A stretch of DNA of 64,000 bases from Pontibacter silvestris (GCF_020907275.1 NZ_JAJJWI010000016.1:1-64000), one strand, 5' to 3'; shown: positions 35,184 to 44,657, counted from the stretch's first letter. The notes: a model not told the origin generated them from the letters alone. Translations and numbers: made by a program.

Positions 35184-35727
35184 CTAAGCTCCCATACTTT
35201 CTATTTCACGGAAACGATAGAGAGTTACATGAGCATAGGCGTATTTAACATGTTCAGTAGTACCTTTGCTCTGTAATAGCCCCAATTTTGTCTGCAAGCG
35301 GGTTCCAGCCTACATTATGAGCAGCAGCCATTGATTTTAAGCATTGGTAACGAGACAAAGAATGCAGCACAATGTTTCGACTCTTTAGGTATTTTATAAA
35401 AGCAATCATTTTTACTTGCCACTCTGAGTCCTGTAAGCGCTTTACCCTTGCTTGCCGGCTGTCTAAAGATTCTGATAAGTGCAGCGTTTTAAAACCTTAA
35501 TCTTTAGCCCCTTCGAATTGCTTTTGCTGCATGTAATGCTCCAAAGATTCTGCAAAAGAGAGTTTTTTGGAAATAGCCAACCAAGAAGTTTGCATACGCA
35601 TCTCAGAAAATGGTATATAAGGCAACCAGAGAGCCTGTTTTTACAGCATCAAAAAGCCTGCATTTTGTTCTTTATTTGTTTAAGAAGCTGACCTTTGGGT
35701 GCGTTCATCCTTTGGATTGCCAGTCAT
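35184..35727 (-). pseudogene. Decayed gene broken by stops and frameshifts
   Basis: Read on the minus strand, several adjoining segments in different frames look like protein: a start MTGNPKDER at 35727, GQLLKQIKNKMQAF after a shift, then PYIPFSEMRMQTSWLAISKK through LEHYMQQKQFEGAKD to a TAA, then 80 codons without a stop (VKRLQDSEWQVKMIAFIKYL, MAAAHNVGWNPLADKIGAI) to a TGA, and after one more shift EHVKYAYAHVTLYRFREIES ending MGA and TAG at 35184. The full product would be about 180 residues, helical and basic. I do not recognise the family. A hairpin follows its last stop. Recent decay is likely since the segments remain readable. Confidence 0.55.
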
Positions 35728-35828
35728 CCTATTAGTGTATACTTTCTATCATAGTTTTAAAGGTTTTCTTTAGCCTATGATACAGCAGTTGGTTTTAGGC
35801 TACAGATATTTATTATCACGAATCAGTT

Positions 35829-36305
35829 TTATTCCCAATCGCCGATTAATCTTCTCAGAATAACGATTTGCCCAAGATGATAAGCCGTATGTTCTGCTAC
35901 AAGCATGGCCTCCCGAAGTAAGTTCTGACCATCACCGTGTGTAAAAGGTTCAAAAAGATCATTGGCCGGGTTTTCTACAAGTTTTACTATTGCATCCAGA
36001 TCGGCATAGATAGCCTTTATACTCTTATCCAAAGCATTCTTATCGGCGGGTGCTGTCTCTTTTGGCCAGTATTCATCTGGCCATTTAGGTGACTTGTGTT
36101 CTGGATTTCTGCTAAACTCCAGGATATCCCATTGTGCTATGCGGAGGTGTTCTATCAGTTGCCATAGTGTGTAAGGGAGCTGGTTTGTTTGTTTTCCCGC
36201 ATTTTCAACTGTAATGCCTTTTAGTATGTGCTCCATCGGCGAAAAGGCTTGTCCGCCGCGCATTAGTTTCACAAGTTGCTCTCGAAGTTGCAGGTCCTGT
36301 TTCAT
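35829..36305 (-). CDS. DinB-family protein
   Basis: 158 residues forming the DinB/YfiT four-helix bundle. The metal-binding His triad is visible in LWQLIEHLRIAQWDI and AEHTAYHLGQIVILRR. Members are metal-dependent enzymes or thiol transferases (for example bacillithiol S-transferases); the exact reaction here is unknown. It ends about 100 bp from the decayed gene, on the same strand. Confidence 0.85.
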   Translation of the reverse strand: MKQDLQLREQLVKLMRGGQAFSPMEHILKGITVENAGKQTNQLPYTLWQLIEHLRIAQWDILEFSRNPEHKSPKWPDEYWPKETAPADKNALDKSIKAIYADLDAIVKLVENPANDLFEPFTHGDGQNLLREAMLVAEHTAYHLGQIVILRRLIGDWE

Positions 36306-36429
36306 AGCTGTTGTGTCTTATTTATTGACATGCTTACGATGAATAATGAAACCAGATGTGATGATATGTAAAGGGGGAGTATGTAAGAGAGCTGTGTTGA
36401 AGTAGTTAGAGAAAGAAGAACGTTTAAAT

Positions 36430-36464
36430 TTACCTGGTGCGGAAACATGTTCTGCACCAGGTAA
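36430..36464 (-). terminator. Hairpin after the phytochrome gene
   Basis: TACCTGGTGC (36431-36440) pairs with GCACCAGGTA (36454-36463), with an outer T-A pair and further inner pairing. It begins 15 bp after the phytochrome stop and separates it from dinB-like transcription. Confidence 0.75.
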
Positions 36465-36479
36465 CATTGATAAAAGCTG

Positions 36480-38729
36480 TCAAGGCCCAACATTAAAAGA
36501 GCAACCTAAAGAGGCACTTAATTCTACCGTAAAAGTTGTTCCTTTGTCAGGTTCGCTTTCAGCTGAAATTTTCCCACCAAGCGCCTCTACCTGCATTCGG
36601 GTAAGGTACAAACCTAAGCCTTTAGAGTCTTTGTTGCGATGAAAAGTTTTGTACAGGCCAAACAGCTTATGGCCCATTTTGTTAAGGTTCATGCCTAAGC
36701 CGTTGTCAGAAACTGTTAGATAAAGCTTATCGTGTTCTAGCCAGGTCTTTACTTTAATGATCGGTTTTCTGTCAGGTGAACTATATTTTAGGGCGTTGGA
36801 GAGCAGGTTATGTACAATGCTCTCTATATATACTTTCGGAATATTTAACTGCGTCACGAAAAGCTCGGTTGTAATTTCAGCCTGTGGTTCAGTAAGAATG
36901 TTCTGCTTCTCTTTGTTAATGACATCTGCAACAGACACTGCCTCTTGTTGTAGCTGTTGCTCATTGGCAGTTTTCAGAATCGTGTTAAGGTCATCTATGG
37001 TGTCAGACATGTTATTTATCATCAGGTTCATTCTGCCCATCACTTCAGAGCCTGTTTCCTGATTGGGGCTAGCCTGATAATGAGCATATAGGCCACGAAT
37101 GTTACTCAATGGCGAGCGGAGATTATGCGTTATGATGTAGGCAAAGTCTTCCAGTCTGTTATTCTTTACTTTCAGTTCTTCTGATTTAGTTAAAAGCTCA
37201 TCGTTTAGTTCTTTAAGCTTATCAGCATGGTTCCTTAACAAAATGGCAACCATGTCCTTCAGCAGTAACTGTGTAACTTCCAGTTCATTCATTGTCCAGG
37301 GTACAGATTTGCCCCTAATATCCTCCACCCATTTTGAGAAAGATTTCCGGGGGTGTACCCGCATCCCATCCCCGGCAATTGGTTTTTCTGGATTACCAGC
37401 CCAAATGCGCGTTTCCTTAATTTCGGGTTTAAAAAACAGAATGTATGATTTATTGTACCTCGATATTTCCAGCGCCAGCAAACCGCTTGCATTTTGTCTG
37501 TAAGCATCTGCCTGTGGAATGTGTTTAGAAAGCTCTCTGGTATAGAAAATGCTGGCATTATTGTTAGCAATAAGCCATTCAATTATCTCCATTACCTGAT
37601 CGGCTGCTGGCGTGTTGCCTGTTGTGGTTAGGGTGTTTTCAATGTAAATGGCCGCTCCCTGGCTTTCAGTTATATCCAGCAGCGTAAAATGTTGTTTAAA
37701 AAGTCCTTTACTAACACTGCCTGTTGCATTAACCTGCTCCACAAGTACCTCCTCCATTTGCTTATAATAAGCCAGCGTTTGCAGGTCCCTTTTTTCCTGG
37801 TTGGTAAGAACGGCAGCTGAAAAAGTTTTAGATGCCATGTAACACATCTGCCTCTTCCAAAAATCGACAAACTTAGGTGACTGATGGTGACATGTAATCA
37901 AACCCCAAAGCTTGCCTTTTACCATTAGCGTAATAGACAAAGAAGCCTGTACACCCATATTAGCAAGGTATTCCAAATGAATTTCAGAAGCATTCCGAAG
38001 CTCAGACTGTATAATGTTAGTCGGAGCACCATCTGCAAGGTTTACATAAGGTACTATATCAATAGCAGAAGCCGAAATATCAGGAATTTGCCTGATGGGC
38101 TTTTTGGTGAGTAGATCTCTGGCCGGAGCAGGAATATCACTGGATGGAAAGTGCTGGTATAGATAAGAGCCGATTCCAGGCTTTGTTTTCTCTGCAATAA
38201 CTTCTCCATTCCACTCCTTGTCAAAGACATAAAGCAGTACCCGGTCGTAATTAAGATACTCCTGAACAAAATTAACCAGCAACTCTGATAAACTTTCGAG
38301 TGAGTAAAGAGTATTAATTTTTGACTGAAAATGTGAAAAAGAACAATAATTTTCTAATCTCTCGTACTCATCAGTTGGGGTATATGCTTCGCATTCTAAT
38401 ATTATTTTATTGGCAGATAGATGCGCGAATCCAAAAAAATGTTTATCTCTGATAGTAACAAGTTGAGGGGAGATAATAGGATCGTTTCTTAGCTGTTTTT
38501 CAAGTTTTTGATATTCTTCAGCAGAACAGATAGTATCTAAGGTTTTTCCGAAAAGTACCTCCGGCTTTACCCCCAGGTAGTATTCTACGTTTTCACTAAG
38601 CTGCTCGACTATTAAGGAAGAGCTGTTTAAGATTATTAAAAAACCATGTGGTTGAATTCGGCCAATAATATGAATAGGTTCAGAGTCGCAGTTACTTAAA
38701 TCAACTTTATGGTTTTTATAATTTTGCAT
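36480..38729 (-). CDS. Bacteriophytochrome sensor histidine kinase
   Basis: A 749-residue red/far-red photoreceptor kinase. PAS (about 10-120) has Cys14 in SNCDSEPIHIIGRIQPHGFL, the biliverdin attachment site. GAF (about 140-310) has HFPSSDIPAPARDL, His251 (EIHLEYLANMGV) and CHH at 280-282. PHY (about 325-500) has the tongue motif PRKSF (460-464) and VPWTMNELE. The kinase core has His535 in EDFAYIITHNLRSP, an N box HNLLSNALKYSS, DNGLGM and SKGLGLYLTRMQ. All residues needed for chromophore binding and kinase activity appear present. Neither a heme oxygenase nor a response regulator is adjacent. Confidence 0.95.
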   Translation of the reverse strand: MQNYKNHKVDLSNCDSEPIHIIGRIQPHGFLIILNSSSLIVEQLSENVEYYLGVKPEVLFGKTLDTICSAEEYQKLEKQLRNDPIISPQLVTIRDKHFFGFAHLSANKIILECEAYTPTDEYERLENYCSFSHFQSKINTLYSLESLSELLVNFVQEYLNYDRVLLYVFDKEWNGEVIAEKTKPGIGSYLYQHFPSSDIPAPARDLLTKKPIRQIPDISASAIDIVPYVNLADGAPTNIIQSELRNASEIHLEYLANMGVQASLSITLMVKGKLWGLITCHHQSPKFVDFWKRQMCYMASKTFSAAVLTNQEKRDLQTLAYYKQMEEVLVEQVNATGSVSKGLFKQHFTLLDITESQGAAIYIENTLTTTGNTPAADQVMEIIEWLIANNNASIFYTRELSKHIPQADAYRQNASGLLALEISRYNKSYILFFKPEIKETRIWAGNPEKPIAGDGMRVHPRKSFSKWVEDIRGKSVPWTMNELEVTQLLLKDMVAILLRNHADKLKELNDELLTKSEELKVKNNRLEDFAYIITHNLRSPLSNIRGLYAHYQASPNQETGSEVMGRMNLMINNMSDTIDDLNTILKTANEQQLQQEAVSVADVINKEKQNILTEPQAEITTELFVTQLNIPKVYIESIVHNLLSNALKYSSPDRKPIIKVKTWLEHDKLYLTVSDNGLGMNLNKMGHKLFGLYKTFHRNKDSKGLGLYLTRMQVEALGGKISAESEPDKGTTFTVELSASLGCSFNVGP

Positions 38730-38800
38730 CTTTTAATTCATTAATCCTTTGTTGCCACAAAACAGGAACTTATAAATGGCAACCAATATGCAAGGGTGGA

Positions 38801-38845
38801 GCCGTATATATCCAGAGGGTTTCTCTAGAGCAATCTATATACGGC
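38801..38845. promoter_or_regulatory. Inverted repeat between divergent genes
   Basis: GCCGTATATA (38801-38810) and TATATACGGC (38836-38845) form a 10-bp perfect inverted repeat with a 25-nt spacer containing the palindrome CTCTAGAG. It lies 72-116 bp before the phytochrome start and about 170 bp before the deaminase start. It may be an operator or a leader hairpin. Confidence 0.4.
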
Positions 38846-39012
38846 AGCCGGAGGAAAATGTCCTTTAAAATTGTCGTCTTGATAGCTTTTACAAAGATAT
38901 TTGTTCTCTGGTTAAACATTCATTTGTTTTAACAGTCTTTTTAATAATGTTAGTCTATCAATAAAACATTTAAGTTTCTATATTGGATTTCAGAACCATA
39001 GAAAAAATAAAT

Positions 39013-39453
39013 ATGAACGAGTTTTTACAGGCCGCTATAGACGAAGCAAAAAAGGGATTTGCAGAAGGAGGCATTCCAATAGGATCTGTTTTGGTACATA
39101 ATGGCAAAATTATTGGACGCGGACACAATAAAAGAGTGCAGGACGGTAGTGTTATTCTACATGGGGAAATGGATGCGCTGGAAAACGCTGGACGCCAACC
39201 TGCTTCTGTTTATAAAGAGTGCACCATCTATACTACACTGTCACCTTGTTCTATGTGCTCTGGTACCATATTATTATATGGTATTCCTAAAGTAGTTATT
39301 GGCGAAAACAAGACTTTTGTGGGAGAGGAAGAACTACTGAAGTCCAGAGGAGTTGACGTAACAGTAGTGGATAATGAGGAGTGTTATAACCTGATGCAGC
39401 AGTTTATTCAGGAAAAGCCTGCGCTTTGGAATGAGGACATAGGAGAAGATTAA
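39013..39453 (+). CDS. Yeast-type cytosine deaminase
   Basis: About 146 residues from ATG 39013. Zinc-dependent deaminase fold with His50 and Glu52 (LHGEMDALEN) and Cys79/Cys82 (SPCSMC). Beyond the zinc motifs it shares long stretches with yeast Fcy1: EGGIPIGSVL, GRGHNKR-Q-GS-ILHGE, YTTLSPC-MC-G, YGIPKVVIGEN, QFI-EKPALWNEDIGE. Fcy1 converts cytosine to uracil for pyrimidine salvage, so cytosine is the best substrate guess. It is divergent from the phytochrome gene and shares a terminator with the convergent acetamidase gene. Confidence 0.85.
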   Translation: MNEFLQAAIDEAKKGFAEGGIPIGSVLVHNGKIIGRGHNKRVQDGSVILHGEMDALENAGRQPASVYKECTIYTTLSPCSMCSGTILLYGIPKVVIGENKTFVGEEELLKSRGVDVTVVDNEECYNLMQQFIQEKPALWNEDIGED

Positions 39454-39467
39454 CAGACCTTGATGAT

Positions 39468-39517
39468 AAAAACCAGCTAACAGCACGTAGGCTAAAATGT
39501 GCTGTTGGCTGGTTTTT
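39468..39517. terminator. Bidirectional hairpin, 19-bp stem
   Basis: AAAAACCAGCTAACAGCAC (39468-39486) pairs with 39499-39517 with a single G-U pair and a 12-nt loop. It lies between the convergent deaminase and acetamidase stops, with A and T runs at the base of the stem. Confidence 0.85.
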
Positions 39518-39527
39518 AATAAGCCTC

Positions 39528-40700
39528 TTAAGACCAGTAAGTAAACTTCTTCTTGGTAAAGATAGACTTCGGTATCATGGCGTGTACACCCAACGTTCTA
39601 TCTACTACCTGGCTTACCTCAAAGTCTACACCTGTGCTGGCAATAGACAATGCCTGGTTGAAAGTGAATCCTAATTCGTTTTGTATAAAATTAACCGTTT
39701 CTGCAAGAGCATTTTGCATGGCCTTATCCAGGTCAGGGTCTAAGCCAATGGCAATAAAATGAGTAGGTGTTTCGGCACGCACCTGCTTAAGCGCTTTGCC
39801 TTTATGTACGATAAACTTTGCTACCAAGGACAAAGACGCTTCTATGGCCACGCCACTTACCTCGCCATTACCTTGTGCTGAATGGCAGTCTCCGGTTGTA
39901 AAAAGCCCGCCGGGCACCGACACAGGTAAATATAAGGTAGTACCTTTAATGAGATGTTTTATATCCAGGTTACCTCCAAAGAAATCAGGAGGAATAGAAC
40001 TAACACGTCCCATTTCTGGTGGAGGTGACAGTGCCATAACACCCATAAAGGGCTTTAGCGGTATTTCAATTCCCTCCATAAAAGAGGCAGTGTTTTTCTT
40101 TTTATCGTAGCGGTACACAAACGTTTCCCGGCTGGTAACAGCGTCAGGTATGCCACCACCTCCTGGCCAAACACTGTTCACTCCATAGTTGCTGCGTAAC
40201 GGAAGGTCAAGTATACGAACTTCCAGAGTGTCTCCTGGTTCAGCACCTTCTATGTAAACAGGCCCCGTAAGCATGTGCCCCCTGATGCCCGAAGGCTCAG
40301 GCTGAACATGCTTCATGATATCAATAATCTCCTGCGCATGCTGATCAATGGGTAAGTTGTTGTCTTTGAAAAAAGCCTCAGGGTCATTTTTACTGATTCC
40401 TGCTGTACTAACTGTATGAATCTCAACTACGTCTCCGTCTTTTACCCGGTAAACAGGTGGAACATCTGCACCATAATAACCCCAAACCATATTTTCAGGG
40501 ACAGATCTTACTATATGATCAGGTTTTATGCGAGAGGGGAGAGGAGAAATTCTCTTTTCATCTCCTACTATGTCTGACAGGCCAGTGGCACTTGCTGTTA
40601 CGCTGCTTAAGGTAAGAGCAGCTATCCCTCCTTTGGCAGCTTTTGTTAAAAAACCACGCCGCGACTTATGCTTTTCTTCGTTGTTGTTAGTTAGGTTCAT
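39528..40700 (-). CDS. Tat-exported acetamidase/formamidase family protein
   Basis: 390 residues. The N-terminus carries a twin-arginine signal (KSRRGFLTKAAKGGIAAL), so the folded protein is probably exported to the periplasm. The body matches the FmdA/AmdA acetamidase-formamidase family: VWGYYGADVPPVYRVKDGD, GPVYIEGAEPGDTLEV, GGNLDIKHL, GDCHSAQGNGEVSG, which contain the acidic and His ligands. Family members release ammonia from short amides. Its Tat signal and lack of urea or nitrile genes nearby leave the true substrate open. Single gene. Confidence 0.88.
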   Translation of the reverse strand: MNLTNNNEEKHKSRRGFLTKAAKGGIAALTLSSVTASATGLSDIVGDEKRISPLPSRIKPDHIVRSVPENMVWGYYGADVPPVYRVKDGDVVEIHTVSTAGISKNDPEAFFKDNNLPIDQHAQEIIDIMKHVQPEPSGIRGHMLTGPVYIEGAEPGDTLEVRILDLPLRSNYGVNSVWPGGGGIPDAVTSRETFVYRYDKKKNTASFMEGIEIPLKPFMGVMALSPPPEMGRVSSIPPDFFGGNLDIKHLIKGTTLYLPVSVPGGLFTTGDCHSAQGNGEVSGVAIEASLSLVAKFIVHKGKALKQVRAETPTHFIAIGLDPDLDKAMQNALAETVNFIQNELGFTFNQALSIASTGVDFEVSQVVDRTLGVHAMIPKSIFTKKKFTYWS

Positions 40701-40954
40701 CAGGTGAGTTTTAGGTGAATGTACAGGTTATATAATGTTGGTATTTGAGAGTTCGTTTTTAGGCTATGCTTTTAAGATTGATAATTTGATGTAGCTGCAC
40801 ATAATATCAACTTAACCATCACCATATTATGACTCTACACACGTATGACGGGTTGTGCTTTACATGCTTACTATACAATATAAGTATTTTCTAACATAGA
40901 TAAATATGATATTCCTATATTAAAGCTTTCGATATCATTTAAAATATAGATACC

Positions 40955-41392
40955 ATGGATAATGTATATGAAGGAAAAGTAATGTGGTCTCATCTGGATG
41001 CAAACATGCACATGCGCCATTCTGCCTATGCCGATTTTGCCGCACAAGCCAGGATAGCTGTTTTAGATAGCCTCGGGCTGGATTTTAAAGTGTTTCAGAA
41101 CTTAAAAGTTGGACCAATACTCTTCCGTGAAGAACTTATTTACTTGCGGGAAATCGGCGTGAACGATATCATTAAGGTTACGCTGGAGATGACGAAGAGC
41201 AAGCCAGATGGCTCTAGGTGGTCTATTCGGCATGAGATTTACCGGGGTGATGGCGTAAAAGCAGCTGTAGTTAATGTGGACGGAGCCTGGATAGATATTG
41301 TAAAACGAAAACTGACAGTGCTGCCGGAAGACCTGGCACAAAAATTTTCACACCTTCCAAAAAGCGATGATTTTGAAGATATTACTGATTGA
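40955..41392 (+). CDS. Hotdog-fold acyl-CoA thioesterase
   Basis: 145 residues of the 4-hydroxybenzoyl-CoA thioesterase/YbgC-like hotdog family. The N-terminal WSHLDANMHMRHSAYADFA corresponds to the family's D-x-N-x-H-x-x-N/H-x-x-Y active-site segment. The LYLREIGVNDIIKVTLEM-like strands and VNVDGAWIDI complete the fold. It hydrolyses acyl-CoA thioesters; chain preference cannot be read. Upstream and downstream gaps of about 250 bp suggest a single-gene unit. Confidence 0.85.
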   Translation: MDNVYEGKVMWSHLDANMHMRHSAYADFAAQARIAVLDSLGLDFKVFQNLKVGPILFREELIYLREIGVNDIIKVTLEMTKSKPDGSRWSIRHEIYRGDGVKAAVVNVDGAWIDIVKRKLTVLPEDLAQKFSHLPKSDDFEDITD

Positions 41393-41657
41393 TAATCTTT
41401 TTCTTAACTGAATTTAGCTGCAGCTTTTCTTTATAGAGTTTCATGCTTAATGATTCTTAAAATAATTTCGAATGATATACTGCTCGTTATAGGGAGACTA
41501 AAGAGGTAGCTGCTATACATAAAACAGCTATTCTCTAAAACCGTACATAAATAACTAACAGAGAAGTACTAGATTCCATAGCTAGATAGTGCAGTAAAAA
41601 TATTGCTAATTTACAAGTTGTGGAGATATTTTAATGATGAAAAATGAAATTTAGATA

Positions 41658-42992
41658 ATGGTAAATTATGCAAGAATTGCAGATACTGGTAAGCCGCGTG
41701 TAGTTATTATAGGAGGAGGGTTTGCTGGTATTGAGTTAGCTAAATCTTTGAGAGATGCAGATGTACAGGTTATACTAATAGATAAACAGAACTACCATAC
41801 CTTTCAGCCATTGCTGTACCAGGTAGCTACTGCCGGTGTGGAGGCTGATTCTATTATTCATCCCTTCCGGAAAATCTTTGGTAAGCAAAACAACTTTTAT
41901 TTCCGGCTGGCTGAAGTGCAGTTTATTGATACAGAAAAGCAGGTAGTGGAAACATCGATCGGCCTGATCAGATATGATTATGTAGTAATGGCAACCGGGG
42001 CAACCTCAAACTACTTTGGAGATGAGCAGATGGAGAATAACGCCATCGCCCTTAAAAGTATAGACGATGCACTAACTCTACGAAACACAATATTGCATAA
42101 TTTTGAAAAGTCATTGCTTACCGACGAGGATGAGCAGATGAACAGCCTCATGGACTATGTAATAGTAGGAGGAGGGCCTACCGGTGTAGAGGTGGCAGGG
42201 GCCTTAAGCGAGCTTCGGAAACATGTGCTGCCAAAAGATTACAAAGAACTTAACTTTAAGGAGATGGATATACACCTGGTGCAGAGCGGGCCGCAACTGC
42301 TGAAGGGTATGTCTGACGAGGCATCGCGGAAGGCACAGGAGTATCTGGAAAGCTTTGGAGTGAAACTGTGGCTTAATCGCCGGGTTAAGTCCTATGACGG
42401 CTATACGGTAACATTAGATTCTGGTGAAACGCTTATTACACGTACGCTTATATGGGCAGCTGGTGTTTCTGGTGCACCTGTTAATGGAATTCGCAAAGAA
42501 AGTATGCTGCGAGGTAATCGTTTACAGGTAAATGTACATAACCGTGTTTTAGGCTATGATAATATTTTTGCTATAGGTGATATTGCCGCCATGGTGACAG
42601 ATGAATACCCACACGGGCACCCAATGCTGGCACAGCCCGCCATGCAGCAGGGCAGGCTTCTAGGGAAAAACTTGGTTAATATGCTGTCAGGTAAACCTCT
42701 GAAAGCGTTTAACTATAGCGACAAAGGTGCTATGGCTACTGTAGGTCGCAACCATGCTGTAGCAGACCTAAAGATGTTTAACAAAGAAATAAAAACTCAG
42801 GGTTTCTTTGCTTGGGTAATCTGGATGTTTATTCACCTTATCTCAGTGATTGGCTTCCGTAACCGGCTTGTTGTAATGGTGAACTGGCTGTGGAGCTACT
42901 TTACTTACGATACGGGTAACCGTTTGATTGTAGGATTTACACAGAAGAACGTACCTGTAGAAGAAACCATGACGCATAAAACTTTGATCTGA
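41658..42992 (+). CDS. ndh: Type II NADH dehydrogenase (NDH-2)
   Basis: A 444-residue FAD-dependent NADH:quinone oxidoreductase. The first Rossmann motif is VVIIGGGFAGIELAKSL, followed by NYHTFQPLLYQVATAGVE. The NADH-binding motif is VIVGGGPTGVEVAGAL, and FAIGDIAAM and AQPAMQQG surround the quinone site. The C-terminal part contains amphipathic and hydrophobic helices (GFFAWVIWMFIHLISVIGFRN) that anchor it to the inner membrane. It feeds electrons to menaquinone without pumping protons. Confidence 0.93.
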   Translation: MVNYARIADTGKPRVVIIGGGFAGIELAKSLRDADVQVILIDKQNYHTFQPLLYQVATAGVEADSIIHPFRKIFGKQNNFYFRLAEVQFIDTEKQVVETSIGLIRYDYVVMATGATSNYFGDEQMENNAIALKSIDDALTLRNTILHNFEKSLLTDEDEQMNSLMDYVIVGGGPTGVEVAGALSELRKHVLPKDYKELNFKEMDIHLVQSGPQLLKGMSDEASRKAQEYLESFGVKLWLNRRVKSYDGYTVTLDSGETLITRTLIWAAGVSGAPVNGIRKESMLRGNRLQVNVHNRVLGYDNIFAIGDIAAMVTDEYPHGHPMLAQPAMQQGRLLGKNLVNMLSGKPLKAFNYSDKGAMATVGRNHAVADLKMFNKEIKTQGFFAWVIWMFIHLISVIGFRNRLVVMVNWLWSYFTYDTGNRLIVGFTQKNVPVEETMTHKTLI

Positions 42993-43139
42993 CGTACCAT
43001 TGATTATATTAGCTGAACTTATAATATCCTTTACTACAGAAACTTTACAAAGTCATGACAGCAAAGGGAGTTAGTTTCTGCTTAGATAGACAGTAAGCAG
43101 TTAGTCTCAGAATGACAACATCAAAACAAATCAAACATA

Positions 43140-43177
43140 AAAAAAGAACCTGGCCATTAATGGTCAGGTTCTTTTTT
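43140..43177. terminator. Bidirectional hairpin with A/T runs
   Basis: AAGAACCTGGCCA pairs with TGGTCAGGTTCTT (one G-U pair) around TTAA, flanked by six to seven A and six T. It lies 22 bp beyond the aldehyde dehydrogenase stop and could also stop readthrough from ndh. Confidence 0.82.
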
Positions 43178-43199
43178 ATGTTATCTGCTGAAGCAGGAG

Positions 43200-44657
43200 T
43201 TAAAAAGGATAATCTCTGTATTCATCCTGATAGCTTATCCACTGCAGCGTTGTTAATTCCTCCAGAATCCATTGGCCACCGAAGCGTCCGACACCGGAGT
43301 TTTTCTCACCACCAAAAGGAGTGTTTGGCTCATCATTCACAGACTGGTCGTTGATGTGGATCATACCAGTTTCAATTTGCTTGGCAATTCTGATACCACG
43401 CTGCAGGTCTTTCGTATGTAGCGCACCGCTCAAGCCGAACTCTGTAGAGTTCGCCAGCTCAATGGCCTCTGCGTCATCTTTAAATTTAATTATGCCTACA
43501 GCCGGACCAAACACCTCTTCCTGGAAAATGGGCATATCCTTCGTTACGCCAGAAAGGACTGTTGGCTGCACCACATTACCGTCGGCCTGACCACCGGTTT
43601 CCAGTTTAGCTCCGGCGTCTACTGTTCGTTGTACCAGTTCAACCACGCGTTTAGCTGCTTTGTTATCAATTAAAGGTCCAACAACAGTGTTTTTGTCAGC
43701 AGGGTCACCGTAAGGAAGTGCTTTGGCTCTTTCAATAAATTTCTCTGTGAACTTATCATAGATACTCTCGTGAACCAGTATGCGGTTAGTGGACATACAA
43801 ATCTGGCCCTGGTGCATGAACCGACCAAAAATAGTGGAGTCAACGGCACGATCAATATCAGCATCTTCCAGAATAATGAACGGGTTGTTACCACCTAACT
43901 CCAGCGCTAATTTCTTTAAGCCTTCTCCGCCTATTTTACCAATACCCTTACCAACTGGTGTGGATCCTGTAAAAGATATAAGGCTTGATTCTGGGTTTGC
44001 TGTGAAGTGGTCGCCTATTACACTTGACTTACCTACTACTACATTAATTACGCCGGCTGGTAAACCTGCTTCTTCAAATAATTTGGCAATAAATGTGCCT
44101 CCGGTTACCGGCGACTGAGAAGCGGGCTTCATTACTACACTGTTACCAACAGCCAGCGCAGGGGCAACCGTACGCATAGAAAGGTAGAGCGGGAAGTTCC
44201 ACGGACTAATCATGGCTATAACTCCGAGTGCTTTCCTATATACCAGTGTTTGCTTACCAGGCGTTACAGACGGAATGGTATATCCGTGCATCCACATCGG
44301 AAATGAGGCTGCTTCTATAAGCATATTGTAAGTTTGAGTGTACTCTATTTCCCCTTTCAGATAAGTACCACCAACCTCTTTAGTAATCCAGTTTATTATT
44401 TCTTCTTTGCGCTCCTTTAATATATTGGCTGCTTTTAGCATTACCTGCTGCCTTTCCAGCGGGTTAGACACACTCCATGATTTGGAAGCGTCCTTGGCTA
44501 CTTTAAAAGCCCTGTCTACATCGTCAGTACTGGCACCCTTAAATGTATTTATAACGGACTCGTCGTAAGGATTCAAATTTTCTACCTCATGGTCCGCTGA
44601 GCCCTCAAGCCACTCTCCGGCAATAAATTGTTTATTAAGATCTGTATATTGTTGCAT
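43200..44657 (-). CDS. NAD(P)-dependent aldehyde dehydrogenase
   Basis: A 485-residue ALDH. The oxyanion Asn154 is in ISPWNFPLYLS, the base Glu253 in LALELGGNNPF, and the nucleophile Cys287 in HQGQICMSTNRI. Cofactor-binding GSTPVGKGIG and the C-terminal NDEPNTPFGGEKNSGVGRFGG are in place. The sequence resembles benzaldehyde/vanillin-type and general stress ALDHs, but the substrate is not fixed by sequence. It is divergent from the YceI gene, whose promoter region has the twin palindromes, so it may share that control. Confidence 0.93.
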   Translation of the reverse strand: MQQYTDLNKQFIAGEWLEGSADHEVENLNPYDESVINTFKGASTDDVDRAFKVAKDASKSWSVSNPLERQQVMLKAANILKERKEEIINWITKEVGGTYLKGEIEYTQTYNMLIEAASFPMWMHGYTIPSVTPGKQTLVYRKALGVIAMISPWNFPLYLSMRTVAPALAVGNSVVMKPASQSPVTGGTFIAKLFEEAGLPAGVINVVVGKSSVIGDHFTANPESSLISFTGSTPVGKGIGKIGGEGLKKLALELGGNNPFIILEDADIDRAVDSTIFGRFMHQGQICMSTNRILVHESIYDKFTEKFIERAKALPYGDPADKNTVVGPLIDNKAAKRVVELVQRTVDAGAKLETGGQADGNVVQPTVLSGVTKDMPIFQEEVFGPAVGIIKFKDDAEAIELANSTEFGLSGALHTKDLQRGIRIAKQIETGMIHINDQSVNDEPNTPFGGEKNSGVGRFGGQWILEELTTLQWISYQDEYRDYPF

